16,178 nucleotides of DNA from an uncultured Chiayiivirga sp. (GCA_934525595.1 CAKSZJ010000036.1:1-16178), one strand, 5' to 3'; shown: positions 6,906 to 15,260, counted from the first letter of the stretch. Translations and numbers: made by a program. Notes: generated from the letters alone by a model not told the origin.

Positions 6906-7493
6906 TCAGGGTGCGGCGTAGTAGGGAGTTTCACCGCTGGCGTGATCGGTCACGTCGCGCACGCCGGTGAGGCCGGGCACCCTGGCGAGCAGAGTACTCT
7001 CCACGCCCTGCTTGAGCGTCACATCCACCATGCCGCAGCCGTGGCAGCCGCCGCCAAAGCGCAGCAGCGCCACGCCCTCGGCGGTGATGCCTTCGAGCGT
7101 GACGCGCCCGCCGTGGCTGGCAAGCTGGGGATTGACGATGCTGTCGAGCGCGTGCTGCACGCGGTCTTCGAGCACCGCGTCGCTCCCCATGCGCTCGCCC
7201 TTGAGACCGGGCGCGCGGATGTTGAGTTCGCCACCGGTGGCACGCGAGAGGTAATCGATCTGCGCATCGGCGAAGAACGGCGCGGCAGCGGCATCCAGGT
7301 ACAGGGTGAAGCCGTCGCAATCGATGACCTGCTCGTGCCCGTCGAGGTCGCCGCGCTCGCAGAACTCCAGCCTCACCTGGGCCGAGGGCGTGCCCGGATC
7401 GGTGGCACCGAGCCGGATGCCGACGGCATCGCCTCCCTGGCTTTCCAGCAAACGGCGGAAGTGCTGCTGCGCGTGAGGGGTGATCTGGATCAT
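6906..7493 (-). CDS. nfuA: Fe-S biogenesis protein NfuA
   Basis: The protein has 195 residues (E. coli 191). The N-terminal half (1-95) is a degenerate A-type scaffold domain. The C-terminal half is the Nfu domain, with NPQLASHGGRVTL and the cluster-binding C150-x2-C153 in FGGGCHGCGMVDVTL. The last residues (GVRDVTDHASGETPYY) also match the E. coli protein. NfuA carries [4Fe-4S] clusters to client enzymes, especially under oxidative or iron stress (family knowledge). I chose the ATG at 7493 because MIQITPHAQ aligns with the E. coli start MIRISDAAQ. A GTG at 7499 would add only two residues. It is the first gene of a minus-strand set and is divergent from phhB. Confidence 0.96.
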   Translation of the reverse strand: MIQITPHAQQHFRRLLESQGGDAVGIRLGATDPGTPSAQVRLEFCERGDLDGHEQVIDCDGFTLYLDAAAAPFFADAQIDYLSRATGGELNIRAPGLKGERMGSDAVLEDRVQHALDSIVNPQLASHGGRVTLEGITAEGVALLRFGGGCHGCGMVDVTLKQGVESTLLARVPGLTGVRDVTDHASGETPYYAAP

Positions 7494-7520
7494 GGGCACG
7501 TCGTGTCGATGAGGGCCGAC

Positions 7521-7526
7521 ATTCTA
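7521..7526 (-). promoter_or_regulatory. -10 box for nfuA
   Basis: TAGAAT on the minus strand differs from TATAAT at one base and would start transcription about 20 bases before the nfuA ATG. No good -35 box is found 16-18 bases upstream, so an activator may be needed. Confidence 0.4.
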
Positions 7527-7559
7527 TCGCCGTACGCCGGCGTGAATCCGGACGCGCCG

Positions 7560-7565
7560 TATACT
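7560..7565 (+). promoter_or_regulatory. -10 box for phhB
   Basis: TATACT matches the -10 consensus at five of six bases and lies 28 bases before the phhB ATG. The -35 region (about 7537-7542) reads CCGGCG and is poor. With the nfuA box it makes a compact divergent promoter region. Confidence 0.4.
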
Positions 7566-7580
7566 TCCAGCCTCCCCGCC

Positions 7581-7586
7581 AAGGAG
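7581..7586 (+). promoter_or_regulatory. Ribosome binding site of phhB
   Basis: AAGGAG lies seven bases before the ATG at 7594 and settles this start. Confidence 0.75.
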
Positions 7587-7593
7587 TCACGCC

Positions 7594-7947
7594 ATGCCTT
7601 CCCTCCAGGAACTCGCACAGCAGCACTGCCGACCGCTGCGCGGCGCCGAGCACCGCATCGCGCCGCACGCCGCCGCAGCACGCCTGGCTCCCCTGCCCGG
7701 CTGGACGCTGGTTGAAGAAGGCGGCGCGATCACCCGCAGCTTCCGCTTCCCCGACTACTACAAGACGATGGCCTTCGTGAACGCGCTGGCCTTCATCGCG
7801 CACCGCGAGGACCACCATCCCGATCTGGGCGTGCACTACGACCGCTGCACGGTGCGCTACTCGACCCACGACGTGGGCGGCCTCTCCGACAACGACTTCA
7901 TCTGCGCGGCCAAGGCCAGCCTGCTGGCCGGCGACGGCGACGCTTGA
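7594..7947 (+). CDS. phhB: Pterin-4a-carbinolamine dehydratase
   Basis: This 117-residue protein dehydrates 4a-hydroxytetrahydrobiopterin, the pterin product of aromatic amino acid hydroxylases, so that the cofactor can be recycled. The whole family motif can be traced: H70-x3-H74-H75-P76, then Y82, H92 and D101 at the expected spacings (in AHREDHHPDLG and STHDVGGLSDND). Its length is normal for the family. No phenylalanine hydroxylase gene lies in the window, so it is a stand-alone copy that could serve an enzyme elsewhere or a general pterin-repair role. It is divergent from nfuA. Its TGA stop overlaps a TTG start of the next gene, so the two are probably co-translated. Confidence 0.93.
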   Translation: MPSLQELAQQHCRPLRGAEHRIAPHAAAARLAPLPGWTLVEEGGAITRSFRFPDYYKTMAFVNALAFIAHREDHHPDLGVHYDRCTVRYSTHDVGGLSDNDFICAAKASLLAGDGDA

Positions 7948-9404
7948 GCCGCAGCGCGCGCCAGCGCAGCGCGCCGCTGCACCTGATGGCCGCGCTGGCG
8001 CTGGTGCTCGCCGGCTTCTGGTTCGTTTCCCAGCTCACCGTCGCCACCTGGCTGGCACGCGAAGCCGGCCAGCGTCAGGCCGACTGGTCGCAGGGCCTCT
8101 CGCCCTGGCGCTGGGACTTTCGCGATCCGTCCAGCGTGGTGCGACACGGCAGCCACGGCCTGGACGCCGCCACGCTCACGCCGGACGGGCTGGACATCAC
8201 CCTGCCCGATGACGGTGTCGCCAGCCTTTCGCTCAACCTGCGCGGCGCACAGGTGGACGCGGGCGCGGTGCGGCGGGTGCACATCGAGGCGAACGGCGAT
8301 GCGCCACTCAGGATGATGCTGCTCGCAGGCGCGGACGGCGCGATTTCCACCTGGATCGACGTCGCGCACGCTCCCGGGTGGCGCGCGCAGGATGCCGACC
8401 TGCCGGCGCTGGACGCCCTCCGGCCGGGCGCCCTTCCGCCTCTGCAGGCGCTGCACCTGCGCATCGAATCCGCACCGGGCGCCCGTCTCCGCCTGCATCG
8501 ACTGGAACTGCGCGCCCTGCCGTGCACCGCGCCGGCCTGCCCCGGTCATCGCCTCGCCGCGCCGCCCTTCGCGACGCCCGAGCGCCTGCTGGCCCATCGC
8601 GACCGGGCGCTGGCCCAATGGCCTGCGCTCGCAATCGAAGCCGGCGGCTGGTTCGGCGCCGCCGGACGCGGGCTTGCGGGCCTCGTGCAGCCACTTCCCG
8701 CCCTCTGGCGCGGGCTGCCCGGCGCCGCCGCCCTGCTGATCCTGTTCGCGCTGGCGCGTCGCCGCGCAGCGCGGCGCATGCAACCGGAGGCGTTTTTCCA
8801 TCCCTGCATCGAACTCGCGCTCGCCCTGGGGCTGCCTCTTGCCCTGCTCCTTGCCGGCTGGCCGGCGCGCGAGACACCCGCCGCGGTCACGCTGGCATTC
8901 GCCGGCAGCCTGCTTGCGCTCGCACTCTTCCCGATCCGCGAGCCGGTGCGCTGGCGCTGGCTCGGCGACCGCCACGCCTGGGCTGCGGCACTGATTTTCA
9001 CCGCGCTTGCCGTGCTGATGACCGCCCCGCTCGGCGCGATCGACGGCGGCACCGCCACGGCGCGCGATCCCTCGCGCATCCTGCGCTATCCGCTCTGGGC
9101 GCTGCTGCAGCAGGGGCTGCTGCTTGCCGCCATCGCTCCGCGCCTGCGGCAGCTCGTGCCCGATGAGCGCCTGGCCGCGCTCGCCTGCGGCACGGTCTTC
9201 GGCCTGCTGCACGCCCCCAACCTCGCCCTGATGATTTTCACCTTGATAGGCGGCACCGCCTGGGCCTGGCTGGGCTGGCGCCATCGCGCCCTGCTGCCGC
9301 TGGCCGCAAGCCACGCCGTACTCGGCCTCTGGCTGACCCACATTGCCCCGACATGGCTGCTGCGCTCGGCGGAAATCGGCGCGAGGTACCTGATGGCGCC
9401 CTGA
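7944..9404 (+). CDS. CPBP-like membrane protein with N-terminal periplasmic domain; catalytic glutamates absent
   Basis: The protein has 486 residues. One membrane segment (about 14-35) is followed by a hydrophilic, probably periplasmic part (about 40-250). In that part, residues 60-195 look like a beta-sandwich, perhaps galactose-binding-like ([34 protein letters not shown]). About six to eight hydrophobic segments follow from residue 258. The C-terminus resembles the CPBP (CAAX protease/bacteriocin-processing) family: motif 2 is FGLLHAPN with H423 and motif 3 is ASHAVLGL with H457. At motif 1, usually EExxxR, the chain reads LLQQGLLLA (Q389, Q390), so the glutamates and the arginine are missing. 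It may be an inactive relative or use other residues. The start is TTG at 7944, overlapping the phhB stop as TTGA; an in-frame ATG at 7986 is the alternative and would keep the membrane segment. The family call is moderate, from motif reading alone. Confidence 0.72.
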   Translation: MSRSARQRSAPLHLMAALALVLAGFWFVSQLTVATWLAREAGQRQADWSQGLSPWRWDFRDPSSVVRHGSHGLDAATLTPDGLDITLPDDGVASLSLNLRGAQVDAGAVRRVHIEANGDAPLRMMLLAGADGAISTWIDVAHAPGWRAQDADLPALDALRPGALPPLQALHLRIESAPGARLRLHRLELRALPCTAPACPGHRLAAPPFATPERLLAHRDRALAQWPALAIEAGGWFGAAGRGLAGLVQPLPALWRGLPGAAALLILFALARRRAARRMQPEAFFHPCIELALALGLPLALLLAGWPARETPAAVTLAFAGSLLALALFPIREPVRWRWLGDRHAWAAALIFTALAVLMTAPLGAIDGGTATARDPSRILRYPLWALLQQGLLLAAIAPRLRQLVPDERLAALACGTVFGLLHAPNLALMIFTLIGGTAWAWLGWRHRALLPLAASHAVLGLWLTHIAPTWLLRSAEIGARYLMAP

Positions 9405-9423
9405 CGCGCCAGCCCACCCTTCC

Positions 9424-9452
9424 TTGCGGCAGTGCAACATCATTCCTACACT
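9424..9452 (+). promoter_or_regulatory. Sigma70-type promoter of panD
   Basis: TTGCGG (9424-9429) and TACACT (9447-9452) are exactly 17 bases apart in the 80-base gap before panD. Transcription would start near 9459, leaving a leader of about 26 bases. panD is therefore probably expressed independently of phhB. Confidence 0.5.
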
Positions 9453-9484
9453 TGCGGACCCGCCGCAGCCCGATCGCAAACGTC

Positions 9485-9865
9485 ATGCATCTGAATGTCC
9501 TCAAGGCCAAGATCCACCGCGCCCGCGTCACCCACGCCGAGCTCCACTACGAAGGCTCGTGCGCGATCGACGGGGTGCTGCTGGACGCCAGCGGCATCCG
9601 CGAGTACGAGCAGATCCACATCTACGACGTGAACAACGGCGAGCGCTTCGTCACCTACGCGATCCGCGCGGAGAACGGCAGCGGGATCATTTCGGTGAAT
9701 GGTGCGGCGGCGCACAAGGCGAACGTGGGCGACCTGGTGATCATCTGCGCCTATGCGGTGATCGACGAGGCGGCAATGGCGGCCCACAAACCCACCCTGG
9801 TGTACCCGGACGCGCACAACGCCATCGCGCGCATCGGCAACGCGATTCCGGTGCAGGCGGCGTAA
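9485..9865 (+). CDS. panD: Aspartate 1-decarboxylase (pyruvoyl enzyme)
   Basis: This 126-residue proenzyme makes beta-alanine from aspartate for pantothenate and coenzyme A. Self-cleavage between G24 and S25 in HYEGSCAID creates the pyruvoyl group. The adjacent blocks [36 protein letters not shown] and [12 protein letters not shown] are typical, and the C-terminus AIPVQAA matches the E. coli form. I chose ATG at 9485 because it puts the cleavage site at residue 24-25, as in known enzymes; an upstream extension of the frame to 9353 reads into the previous gene. No clear Shine-Dalgarno sequence is seen. The panB and panC genes are not next to it. It converges on rapA with a 54-base gap. Confidence 0.97.
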   Translation: MHLNVLKAKIHRARVTHAELHYEGSCAIDGVLLDASGIREYEQIHIYDVNNGERFVTYAIRAENGSGIISVNGAAAHKANVGDLVIICAYAVIDEAAMAAHKPTLVYPDAHNAIARIGNAIPVQAA

Positions 9866-9877
9866 CCGCTCCGCCGC

Positions 9878-9894
9878 GCCGGCGTCGTGCCGGC
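9878..9894 (+). terminator. Possible terminator between panD and rapA
   Basis: GCCGGC, five bases, then GCCGGC again form a six-base stem 13 bases after the panD stop, followed by a moderately T-containing stretch (ACTTCGTATCTTCGG). It lies between convergent genes, where a terminator is expected. The U-run is weak. Confidence 0.4.
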
Positions 9895-9919
9895 ACTTCG
9901 TATCTTCGGTCGCGCGGAT

Positions 9920-12775
9920 TCAGCCGCGCAGGCCGAGGAAGTCGGGGCTGGCGATCAGGCGCAGGGCATCCAGCCGCAGCCGCGCCTGCGGGATCGCGGC
10001 ACGCAGCGCCTCGCGCTCGTCGCGCAGCGCGGTGATTTCCTCGGGGTGCACGGCCGGATTTACCCGCGCCAGCGCCTCCAGCCGCGTGATCTCGTCCTCG
10101 AACAGCGCTTCCATGTCGGCCAGCGCCGTGGCGATGGCGTCCTGCGCCTGCGCCGCGACGCCGCTGCGGCTGGCTTCCAGCATCGGAGGGACCAGCGCGT
10201 TGAGGATACGGCGGTGGCGAGTGAGGTCGATCGGCCGCTCGCCCGCGCGCTGCAGAGCGCGCAGGCTGGGGGCGTAGTCGCTGCGGTCGACCAGGCGCGT
10301 GTCGACCACCGCGCGCAGCGGCAGCGGCGCCAGGTAGCGCTGCACGCCGAGCTGCCGATCGGCCACGCATTCGAGCACGTAGGCAGCTTCCAGCAGCACG
10401 CTGCGCGGCGGCAGCGCATCGTCGATCAGGCAGGCGGCGTTGCCCAGTTCGGAAGAGATCAGCAGGTCGCCGCCCGAATGCAGCAGCGGATGATCGTCGC
10501 GCAGGTAGAGCAGGTCGTCGCGCGCCAGCGCGATGGCGCGGTCCAGGGTCGCCTGCCGCGGCCCGCTCTTGAACTCTTCGAAGGCGTCGAGGGTGAGGTA
10601 CTCGGGGTCGAGCAGCACCACGCCCGGCTCCAGCGTTTCATTCTGCACGCCGAACTGTTCGAGCAGCCGCCAGGCGAAATCGTCGGTGGCGGCGTGGCGG
10701 TCATCGCGCGCCAGCGCGTCGCGCAGCAGGCTCTGGTCGGCACCGCGCTGGCTGGCCAGTTCGAGCAGGCGGTCGCGGCCGCGCGCGATGAGTTCGGACA
10801 GGCGCGCGTGTTCGCGCCGGGTTTCCCCGAGCATCGTCTCGAACGCCGCCTCGCGCGCCTCGCCCGGGCCGTAGTCCGCCACCAGCCGCAGCAGCCGGTG
10901 CCCGAACAGGCGCATCAGCTCGCGTCCGTCGGCGCAGACCCGCTCGAACGCCTCCAGCCCTTCGTCGTACCAGCGCAGCAGCACGTCCTGCGCGCTGTCT
11001 TCCACCGCCACCGCGTGGATGTTGACGTCGCCGCGCTGGCCGATGCGATCGAGCCGGCCGATGCGCTGTTCGAGCATGTCCGGATCGAGCGGCAGATCCC
11101 ACAGCACCAGATGCTGGGCGAACTGGAAGTTGCGCCCCTCGGCGCCGATTTCCGAGGCGATCAGCAGGCGCGCGCCATCGGCTTGCGCGAACCAGGCGGC
11201 GTTGCGGTCGCGCTGCAGGAGGTTCATGTCCTCGTGGAAGCGCGCAAGGGCGACGCCGCTGCGGGTGCGCAGCGCGTCTTCGAGCGCCTGCACCTTGGCG
11301 CGGGTGCGGCACAGCAGCAGCACCTTGTGCGGTGCCAGCGACTCGAGCACGCCGAGCAGCCATTCCAGCCTCGGATCGCGGCTGTAGTCGTACTCCGGCT
11401 CCAGCCGGCCGGGCGCGCCGGCATCGGCGAGGAACTCGGCCATGAGGCGTCCGTCGAGCGCCGGATCGTGGTCCTCGGGCCGCAGCCGGTAAATGTATTT
11501 GACGCGCTCGGGGAAGCCGCCCACGGCCGCGCGGCGGTTGCGGATCATCACCCGCCCGGTGCCGTGGCGATCGATCAGCGCGTCCACCAGCCGCCGCCGC
11601 GCCGCCGCGTCGCCGCGCCGGATGGCATCCAGCTGCGCATCGCCAAGGCCGGCATCGACTTCGCGCAGCGCGGCTTCATCACCCGCATCCAGCGGCGAGC
11701 CGTCCAGCAGGCGCTCCACCGTGCCCGACAGCGCGACGAATCGCTGCGTCTCGCGCTCGAACTCCGCCAGATCGCGATAGCGCGCCGGATCGAGCAGCCG
11801 CAGGCGCGCGAAGTGCCCGCTCAAGCCGAGCTGCTCGGGCGTGGCGGTGAGCAGGATCGCGCCGGGCACGCGCTCGGCCAGCGACTGGGCCAGCGCGTAT
11901 TCCGGGCTGGCGTTGCCCGGTTCCCAGGCCAGGTGATGGGCCTCGTCGATCACCAGAAGATCCCAGCCGGCCTCGCGCACCTGCGCGGCGCGCTTGGCAC
12001 TGCGCGCCAGCCAGTTCGTGGCGGCGATGACGCCCTGCTCGTCCTCGAACGGATTGCGGCCGTCGCCGCCCATTTCGATCGACTCGCAGCGCTCCTCGTC
12101 GAAGATCGCGAAATCCAGGTTGAAGCGCCGGCGCAGCTCGACGAACCACTGGTGCACGAGGCTTTCGGGAACCAGAACGAGCACGCGGCTGGCGCGCCCG
12201 CTGGCGAGCTGCTGGGCGATGATCAGCCCGGCTTCGATGGTCTTGCCCAGCCCTACCTCATCGGCCAGCAGCAGGCGCGGCGGGCGGCGCTCGGCGGCAA
12301 CCTCGGCCACGCGAAGCTGGTGCGCGATCACGTCGATGCGCGCCGCCAGCACGCCCCATCCGGGATGCCGCTGCGCGGCGGCACGGCGGCGCAACAGCTC
12401 CTGACGGAAGTCGAACTGGTCGCTGCGATCGAGACGACCCGAGATCAGCCGCGAATCGGCCTGCGACACCGGCTGCTGGGCATCGAGCTGGCCTTCGTGG
12501 AACACCTGGGCCTCGCAGTGGTAGGCATACAGGCCGGCGGCGTGTTCGATCGACTCGACCACCCACTCGCGCCCTTCCACCCGCACGCGCTCTCCCACGC
12601 GGAACTCGGCGCGCGCCAGCGGCGCGGACTCGAAGGCGTACTGGCGCACCACGCCCGAGCCGGTGAAAACGATCTGCACGAAGCGGCCGGCGAGCCGCAT
12701 GACGGTGCCGAGGCCAAGTTCGGGCTCAGCGGTGGAAAACCAGCGCTGGCCGGGGACGAATTGCGATGCGGTCAT
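9920..12775 (-). CDS. rapA: RNA polymerase-associated SNF2-family ATPase RapA
   Basis: The protein has 951 residues (E. coli RapA 968). It begins with the N-terminal domain typical of RapA (FVPGQRWFSTAEPELGLGTV), two Tudor-like folds that contact RNA polymerase. The SNF2 ATPase follows: motif I ADEVGLGKTIEAG (171-183), motif II DEAH (277-280) and motif III TATP. The second RecA lobe has SEIGAEGRNFQFAQ and motif VI QRIGRLDRIGQ (about 568-578). The long C-terminal part (about 600-951) is the RapA-specific region. It recycles stalled or post-termination RNA polymerase (family knowledge). The ATG at 12775 has no clear ribosome binding site, and a TAAAAT box ends six bases before it, so the message may be leaderless. 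A DUF1304 gene lies 77 bases upstream on the same strand. Confidence 0.96.
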   Translation of the reverse strand: MTASQFVPGQRWFSTAEPELGLGTVMRLAGRFVQIVFTGSGVVRQYAFESAPLARAEFRVGERVRVEGREWVVESIEHAAGLYAYHCEAQVFHEGQLDAQQPVSQADSRLISGRLDRSDQFDFRQELLRRRAAAQRHPGWGVLAARIDVIAHQLRVAEVAAERRPPRLLLADEVGLGKTIEAGLIIAQQLASGRASRVLVLVPESLVHQWFVELRRRFNLDFAIFDEERCESIEMGGDGRNPFEDEQGVIAATNWLARSAKRAAQVREAGWDLLVIDEAHHLAWEPGNASPEYALAQSLAERVPGAILLTATPEQLGLSGHFARLRLLDPARYRDLAEFERETQRFVALSGTVERLLDGSPLDAGDEAALREVDAGLGDAQLDAIRRGDAAARRRLVDALIDRHGTGRVMIRNRRAAVGGFPERVKYIYRLRPEDHDPALDGRLMAEFLADAGAPGRLEPEYDYSRDPRLEWLLGVLESLAPHKVLLLCRTRAKVQALEDALRTRSGVALARFHEDMNLLQRDRNAAWFAQADGARLLIASEIGAEGRNFQFAQHLVLWDLPLDPDMLEQRIGRLDRIGQRGDVNIHAVAVEDSAQDVLLRWYDEGLEAFERVCADGRELMRLFGHRLLRLVADYGPGEAREAAFETMLGETRREHARLSELIARGRDRLLELASQRGADQSLLRDALARDDRHAATDDFAWRLLEQFGVQNETLEPGVVLLDPEYLTLDAFEEFKSGPRQATLDRAIALARDDLLYLRDDHPLLHSGGDLLISSELGNAACLIDDALPPRSVLLEAAYVLECVADRQLGVQRYLAPLPLRAVVDTRLVDRSDYAPSLRALQRAGERPIDLTRHRRILNALVPPMLEASRSGVAAQAQDAIATALADMEALFEDEITRLEALARVNPAVHPEEITALRDEREALRAAIPQARLRLDALRLIASPDFLGLRG

Positions 12776-12781
12776 CCGTCA

Positions 12782-12787
12782 ATTTTA
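12782..12787 (-). promoter_or_regulatory. -10 box very close to the rapA start
   Basis: TAAAAT matches TATAAT at five of six bases. Only six bases separate it from the ATG, which would put the transcription start at or next to the A of ATG. No convincing -35 box is seen 16-18 bases upstream. Confidence 0.35.
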
Positions 12788-12852
12788 CCCGCAATGACGC
12801 CCGGCAAGGGCATCACGATCGCCACAGGCCGCAGGGCGCGGCAGCGCGTCCT

Positions 12853-13212
12853 TCAGCGTGCCAGCCAGGTCGCAACCATGGCCAGCGCAGCGGGAAGGGC
12901 CTGCACGAACAGGATCTTGCGGCTCGCGGTCGCCGCACCGAAGACGCCGGCCACGACCACGCAGCCCAGGAAAAACAGTTTGATCGCGAATCCGTCGGCG
13001 CCCAGCCACAGCCCCCACGCCAGCCCGGCCACCAGAAAGCCGTTGTACAAACCCTGATTGGCCGCCAGCACCCGGCTCTGCTGCGCGAACTCGGGCGTGA
13101 GCTTGAAGACGCGGCGGCCGGCGGGCCGGGTCCACAGGAACATTTCCAGCACCAGGAACCACAGGTGCAGCACCGCGACCAGCGCGGTCAGAAGGTTGGC
13201 GGCAAGGTTCAT
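12853..13212 (-). CDS. DUF1304 family small membrane protein
   Basis: This 119-residue protein has four predicted membrane segments: about 5-25 (LLTALVAVLHLWFLVLEMFLW), 52-70 (NQGLYNGFLVAGLAWGLWLG), 72-92 (FAIKLFFLGCVVVAGVFGAA) and 98-117. The motif MFLWTRPAGRRVF after the first segment, then NQGLYNGFL, is typical of DUF1304. The family has no established function. I chose the ATG at 13212 (MNLAANLL), which gives the usual family length. An in-frame ATG at 13254 would add 14 residues ending in SP and is less likely. The gene is divergent from the antiporter gene and lies upstream of rapA on the same strand. Confidence 0.88.
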   Translation of the reverse strand: MNLAANLLTALVAVLHLWFLVLEMFLWTRPAGRRVFKLTPEFAQQSRVLAANQGLYNGFLVAGLAWGLWLGADGFAIKLFFLGCVVVAGVFGAATASRKILFVQALPAALAMVATWLAR

Positions 13213-13425
13213 GGGCGATGGCCACAGCGGAAACCGGGCTGCCGATCTTCGCATGTCGGCGCTACCGGGTTTGCAGCAGCGCCCCGTCGCCCTCACACTT
13301 GCGCGCTTCGCGATCACCCCTGCCCCGATACCACCGCTGCCCAGCCTGATTCCGTCGCCCGTCTGTTTTCGACCTGAAACAACGCCGGTGGATGCTGCCG
13401 GGTTCGCGCACCGGACCTTTTGCCG
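13213..13425. other. Divergent intergenic region between DUF1304 and the antiporter
   Basis: This 213-base gap must hold the starts for both divergent genes. I see no convincing -35/-10 pair on either strand, no strong ribosome binding site and no conserved small reading frame. It is the largest gap in the window. Confidence 0.5.
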
Positions 13426-15246
13426 ATGAATCACTCGTTGATGCCCCTGATCCTGCTGGTCCTCGGATTCCTGTGCCAATGGCTGGCCTGGCGGGTGCGC
13501 CTGCCGGCGATCCTGTTCCTGCTGCTGACCGGCATCGTGCTGGGCCCGGCCACCGGCCTGCTGGATCCAGATGCGATGTTCGGCGATGTGCTGTTCCCGC
13601 TGGTATCGCTGGGGGTGGCGGTGATCCTGTTCGAGGGCAGTCTCGGCCTGCGCTGGTCGGAAATACGCGGCGTGGCGCCGGTGGTGCTGAATCTGGTCAC
13701 GGTCGGCGCGCTGGTCAGCCTCGTGGTACTGGCGGCGGCGGCGCGCTATCTGGTCGGGTTGTCGTGGGAATTGGCGTTGCTGTTCGGCGCGCTGACCTGC
13801 GTCACCGGGCCGACGGTGGTGGCGCCAATGCTGCGCGCGGTGCGACCGAACGCGAAGATCGCGAACGTGCTGCGCTGGGAGGGCATCATCATCGACCCGA
13901 TTGGTGCGCTGTTTGCGGTGCTGGTGTTCAACTGGATCTTGCTGGGCATGGCGCGCGACACCTTCAGCGGTGCGCTCGGCGAGTTCCTGCTGACCACGGC
14001 GGTGGGCACCGGCTTCGGTGTCGCCGGTGCGATCGGCCTGGGTTTCCTGCTGCGCCGCCACTGGATTCCCGAATACCTGCACAACTACGCCACCCTGGTC
14101 GCGGTGCTTTCGGTGTTCTGGCTGTCCAATGCCGGCGCCGCCGAATCAGGCCTGCTGGCGGTGACCATCATGGGCATGTGGCTGGGCAACCACCCGCATC
14201 TGCACATGGACGACATCCTCGATTTCAAGGAGCACCTGTCCACGCTGCTGATCTCGCTGCTGTTCATCGTGCTGGCGGCGAGGCTGGACTGGCCCAGCCC
14301 CGCAATCGCACTGGGCGGAGCAGCGGTACTCGCCGTGGCGATGCTGGTGGCGCGGCCGCTGTCAGTGCTGGTCTCGACGCTGGGCAGCAGCCTGGACTGG
14401 CGCGAGCGCGCGCTGATCGCGTGGATCGCGCCGCGCGGCATCGTGGCGGCGGCGGTGTCGGCACTGTTCGCGCTGAAGCTGGAAAAGGAAGGCGTGGCCG
14501 GCGCCGAACAACTGGTGCCGCTGACCTTCCTGCTGATCATCGGCACGGTGGTGCTGCAAAGTGCCACGTCGCGCCGGCTGGCACGCCGGCTCGGGGTGTC
14601 GGAACCGGACCGGCGCGGTGTGCTGATCGTCGGCGCCAACCCGGTGGCGCGTTCACTGGCGCTGGCGCTGCAGCAGCAGAAGATCCCGGTACTGCTGGCC
14701 GACGACGACTGGGTGGCGATCCGCGCCGCGCGCATGGCCGGGCTGCGCACCTTCTTCGGCAACCCGGTTTCCGAACATGCCGATGTGCATCTGGACCTGA
14801 CCGGCATCGGCTCGCTACTGGCGATATCCACGCGGCGCGAACTCAATTCGCTCTCCTGCGTGCGCTACGCGCCCGAGTTCGGCCGCGAACGCATCTTCCG
14901 CCTGCGCATCCTGCCGCCGGGCGAAGCTCCACGGCAGACGCTGTCCGGCGTGCAGTCGGGCACGCCGTTGTTCGGCAACTCGGTCACCCACCGGCAGCTC
15001 AATGAAAGCCTTGCCGCCGGCGCCGGCATCCGCAGCACCCGCCTGACCGACACCTTCGGCTGGAAGGAATACCGCGAGCGCCACGGCGAGGATGCGCTGC
15101 TGCTGTTCGCCATCGACGAACGCGGCATCCTGCGCCCTACCACCGGCAAACAGGATTGGCAGCCGAAGGCGGGCTGGACAGTGCTGGTGCTGGCCCAACC
15201 TTCAAACGGCAACGGGACAACATCCACCGATCCGGCGACGGGCTGA
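13426..15246 (+). CDS. CPA1-type cation:proton antiporter with TrkA-N-like C-terminal domain
   Basis: The protein has 606 residues. About 12-13 membrane segments fill residues 1-385, and a cytoplasmic nucleotide-binding-like domain follows from about 396 (RGVLIVGANPVARSLALALQ), resembling a TrkA-N/RCK Rossmann fold with a degenerate glycine motif. CPA1 features are LFEGSLGL, TCVTGPTVVAPML (125-135), WEGIIIDPIGAL with E152 and D157, and the block WIAPRGIVAAAVSALFAL. It probably exchanges Na+ or K+ for H+ across the inner membrane, with the soluble domain sensing nucleotides. The residue before D157 is Ile where NhaP-type members often have Asn. The ATG at 13426 is preferred; a TTG at 13420 would add two residues. 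The Shine-Dalgarno sequence is weak. It converges on ribD, with 14 bases between the stop codons. Confidence 0.92.
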   Translation: MNHSLMPLILLVLGFLCQWLAWRVRLPAILFLLLTGIVLGPATGLLDPDAMFGDVLFPLVSLGVAVILFEGSLGLRWSEIRGVAPVVLNLVTVGALVSLVVLAAAARYLVGLSWELALLFGALTCVTGPTVVAPMLRAVRPNAKIANVLRWEGIIIDPIGALFAVLVFNWILLGMARDTFSGALGEFLLTTAVGTGFGVAGAIGLGFLLRRHWIPEYLHNYATLVAVLSVFWLSNAGAAESGLLAVTIMGMWLGNHPHLHMDDILDFKEHLSTLLISLLFIVLAARLDWPSPAIALGGAAVLAVAMLVARPLSVLVSTLGSSLDWRERALIAWIAPRGIVAAAVSALFALKLEKEGVAGAEQLVPLTFLLIIGTVVLQSATSRRLARRLGVSEPDRRGVLIVGANPVARSLALALQQQKIPVLLADDDWVAIRAARMAGLRTFFGNPVSEHADVHLDLTGIGSLLAISTRRELNSLSCVRYAPEFGRERIFRLRILPPGEAPRQTLSGVQSGTPLFGNSVTHRQLNESLAAGAGIRSTRLTDTFGWKEYRERHGEDALLLFAIDERGILRPTTGKQDWQPKAGWTVLVLAQPSNGNGTTSTDPATG

Positions 15247-15260
15247 GCGGCGGCTGGCGT

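Noticed and set aside
7857..9479. Minus-strand frame opposite the CPBP-like gene
   Set aside because: Arg/Gly/Gln-rich translation without motifs; the plus strand has membrane segments and a stop/start overlap with phhB.
6456..9865. Idea that the cytosine deaminase and panD form a pyrimidine-to-beta-alanine pathway
   Set aside because: PanD makes beta-alanine from aspartate, no uracil-degrading enzyme is present, and the genes are on opposite strands.
9887..13057. Open plus-strand frame of about 1056 codons opposite rapA
   Set aside because: Low-complexity Arg/Ala/Gln translation with no family match; the minus strand has all SNF2 motifs in one frame.
13213..14082. Long upstream extension of the DUF1304 frame
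   Set aside because: The extension lies opposite the antiporter gene and is rich in Gln, Arg and His; the DUF1304 family length fits the start at 13212.
13392..15005. Second plus-strand frame overlapping the antiporter
   Set aside because: A Gly/Ala/Arg-rich frame-shifted shadow of a clear membrane transporter.
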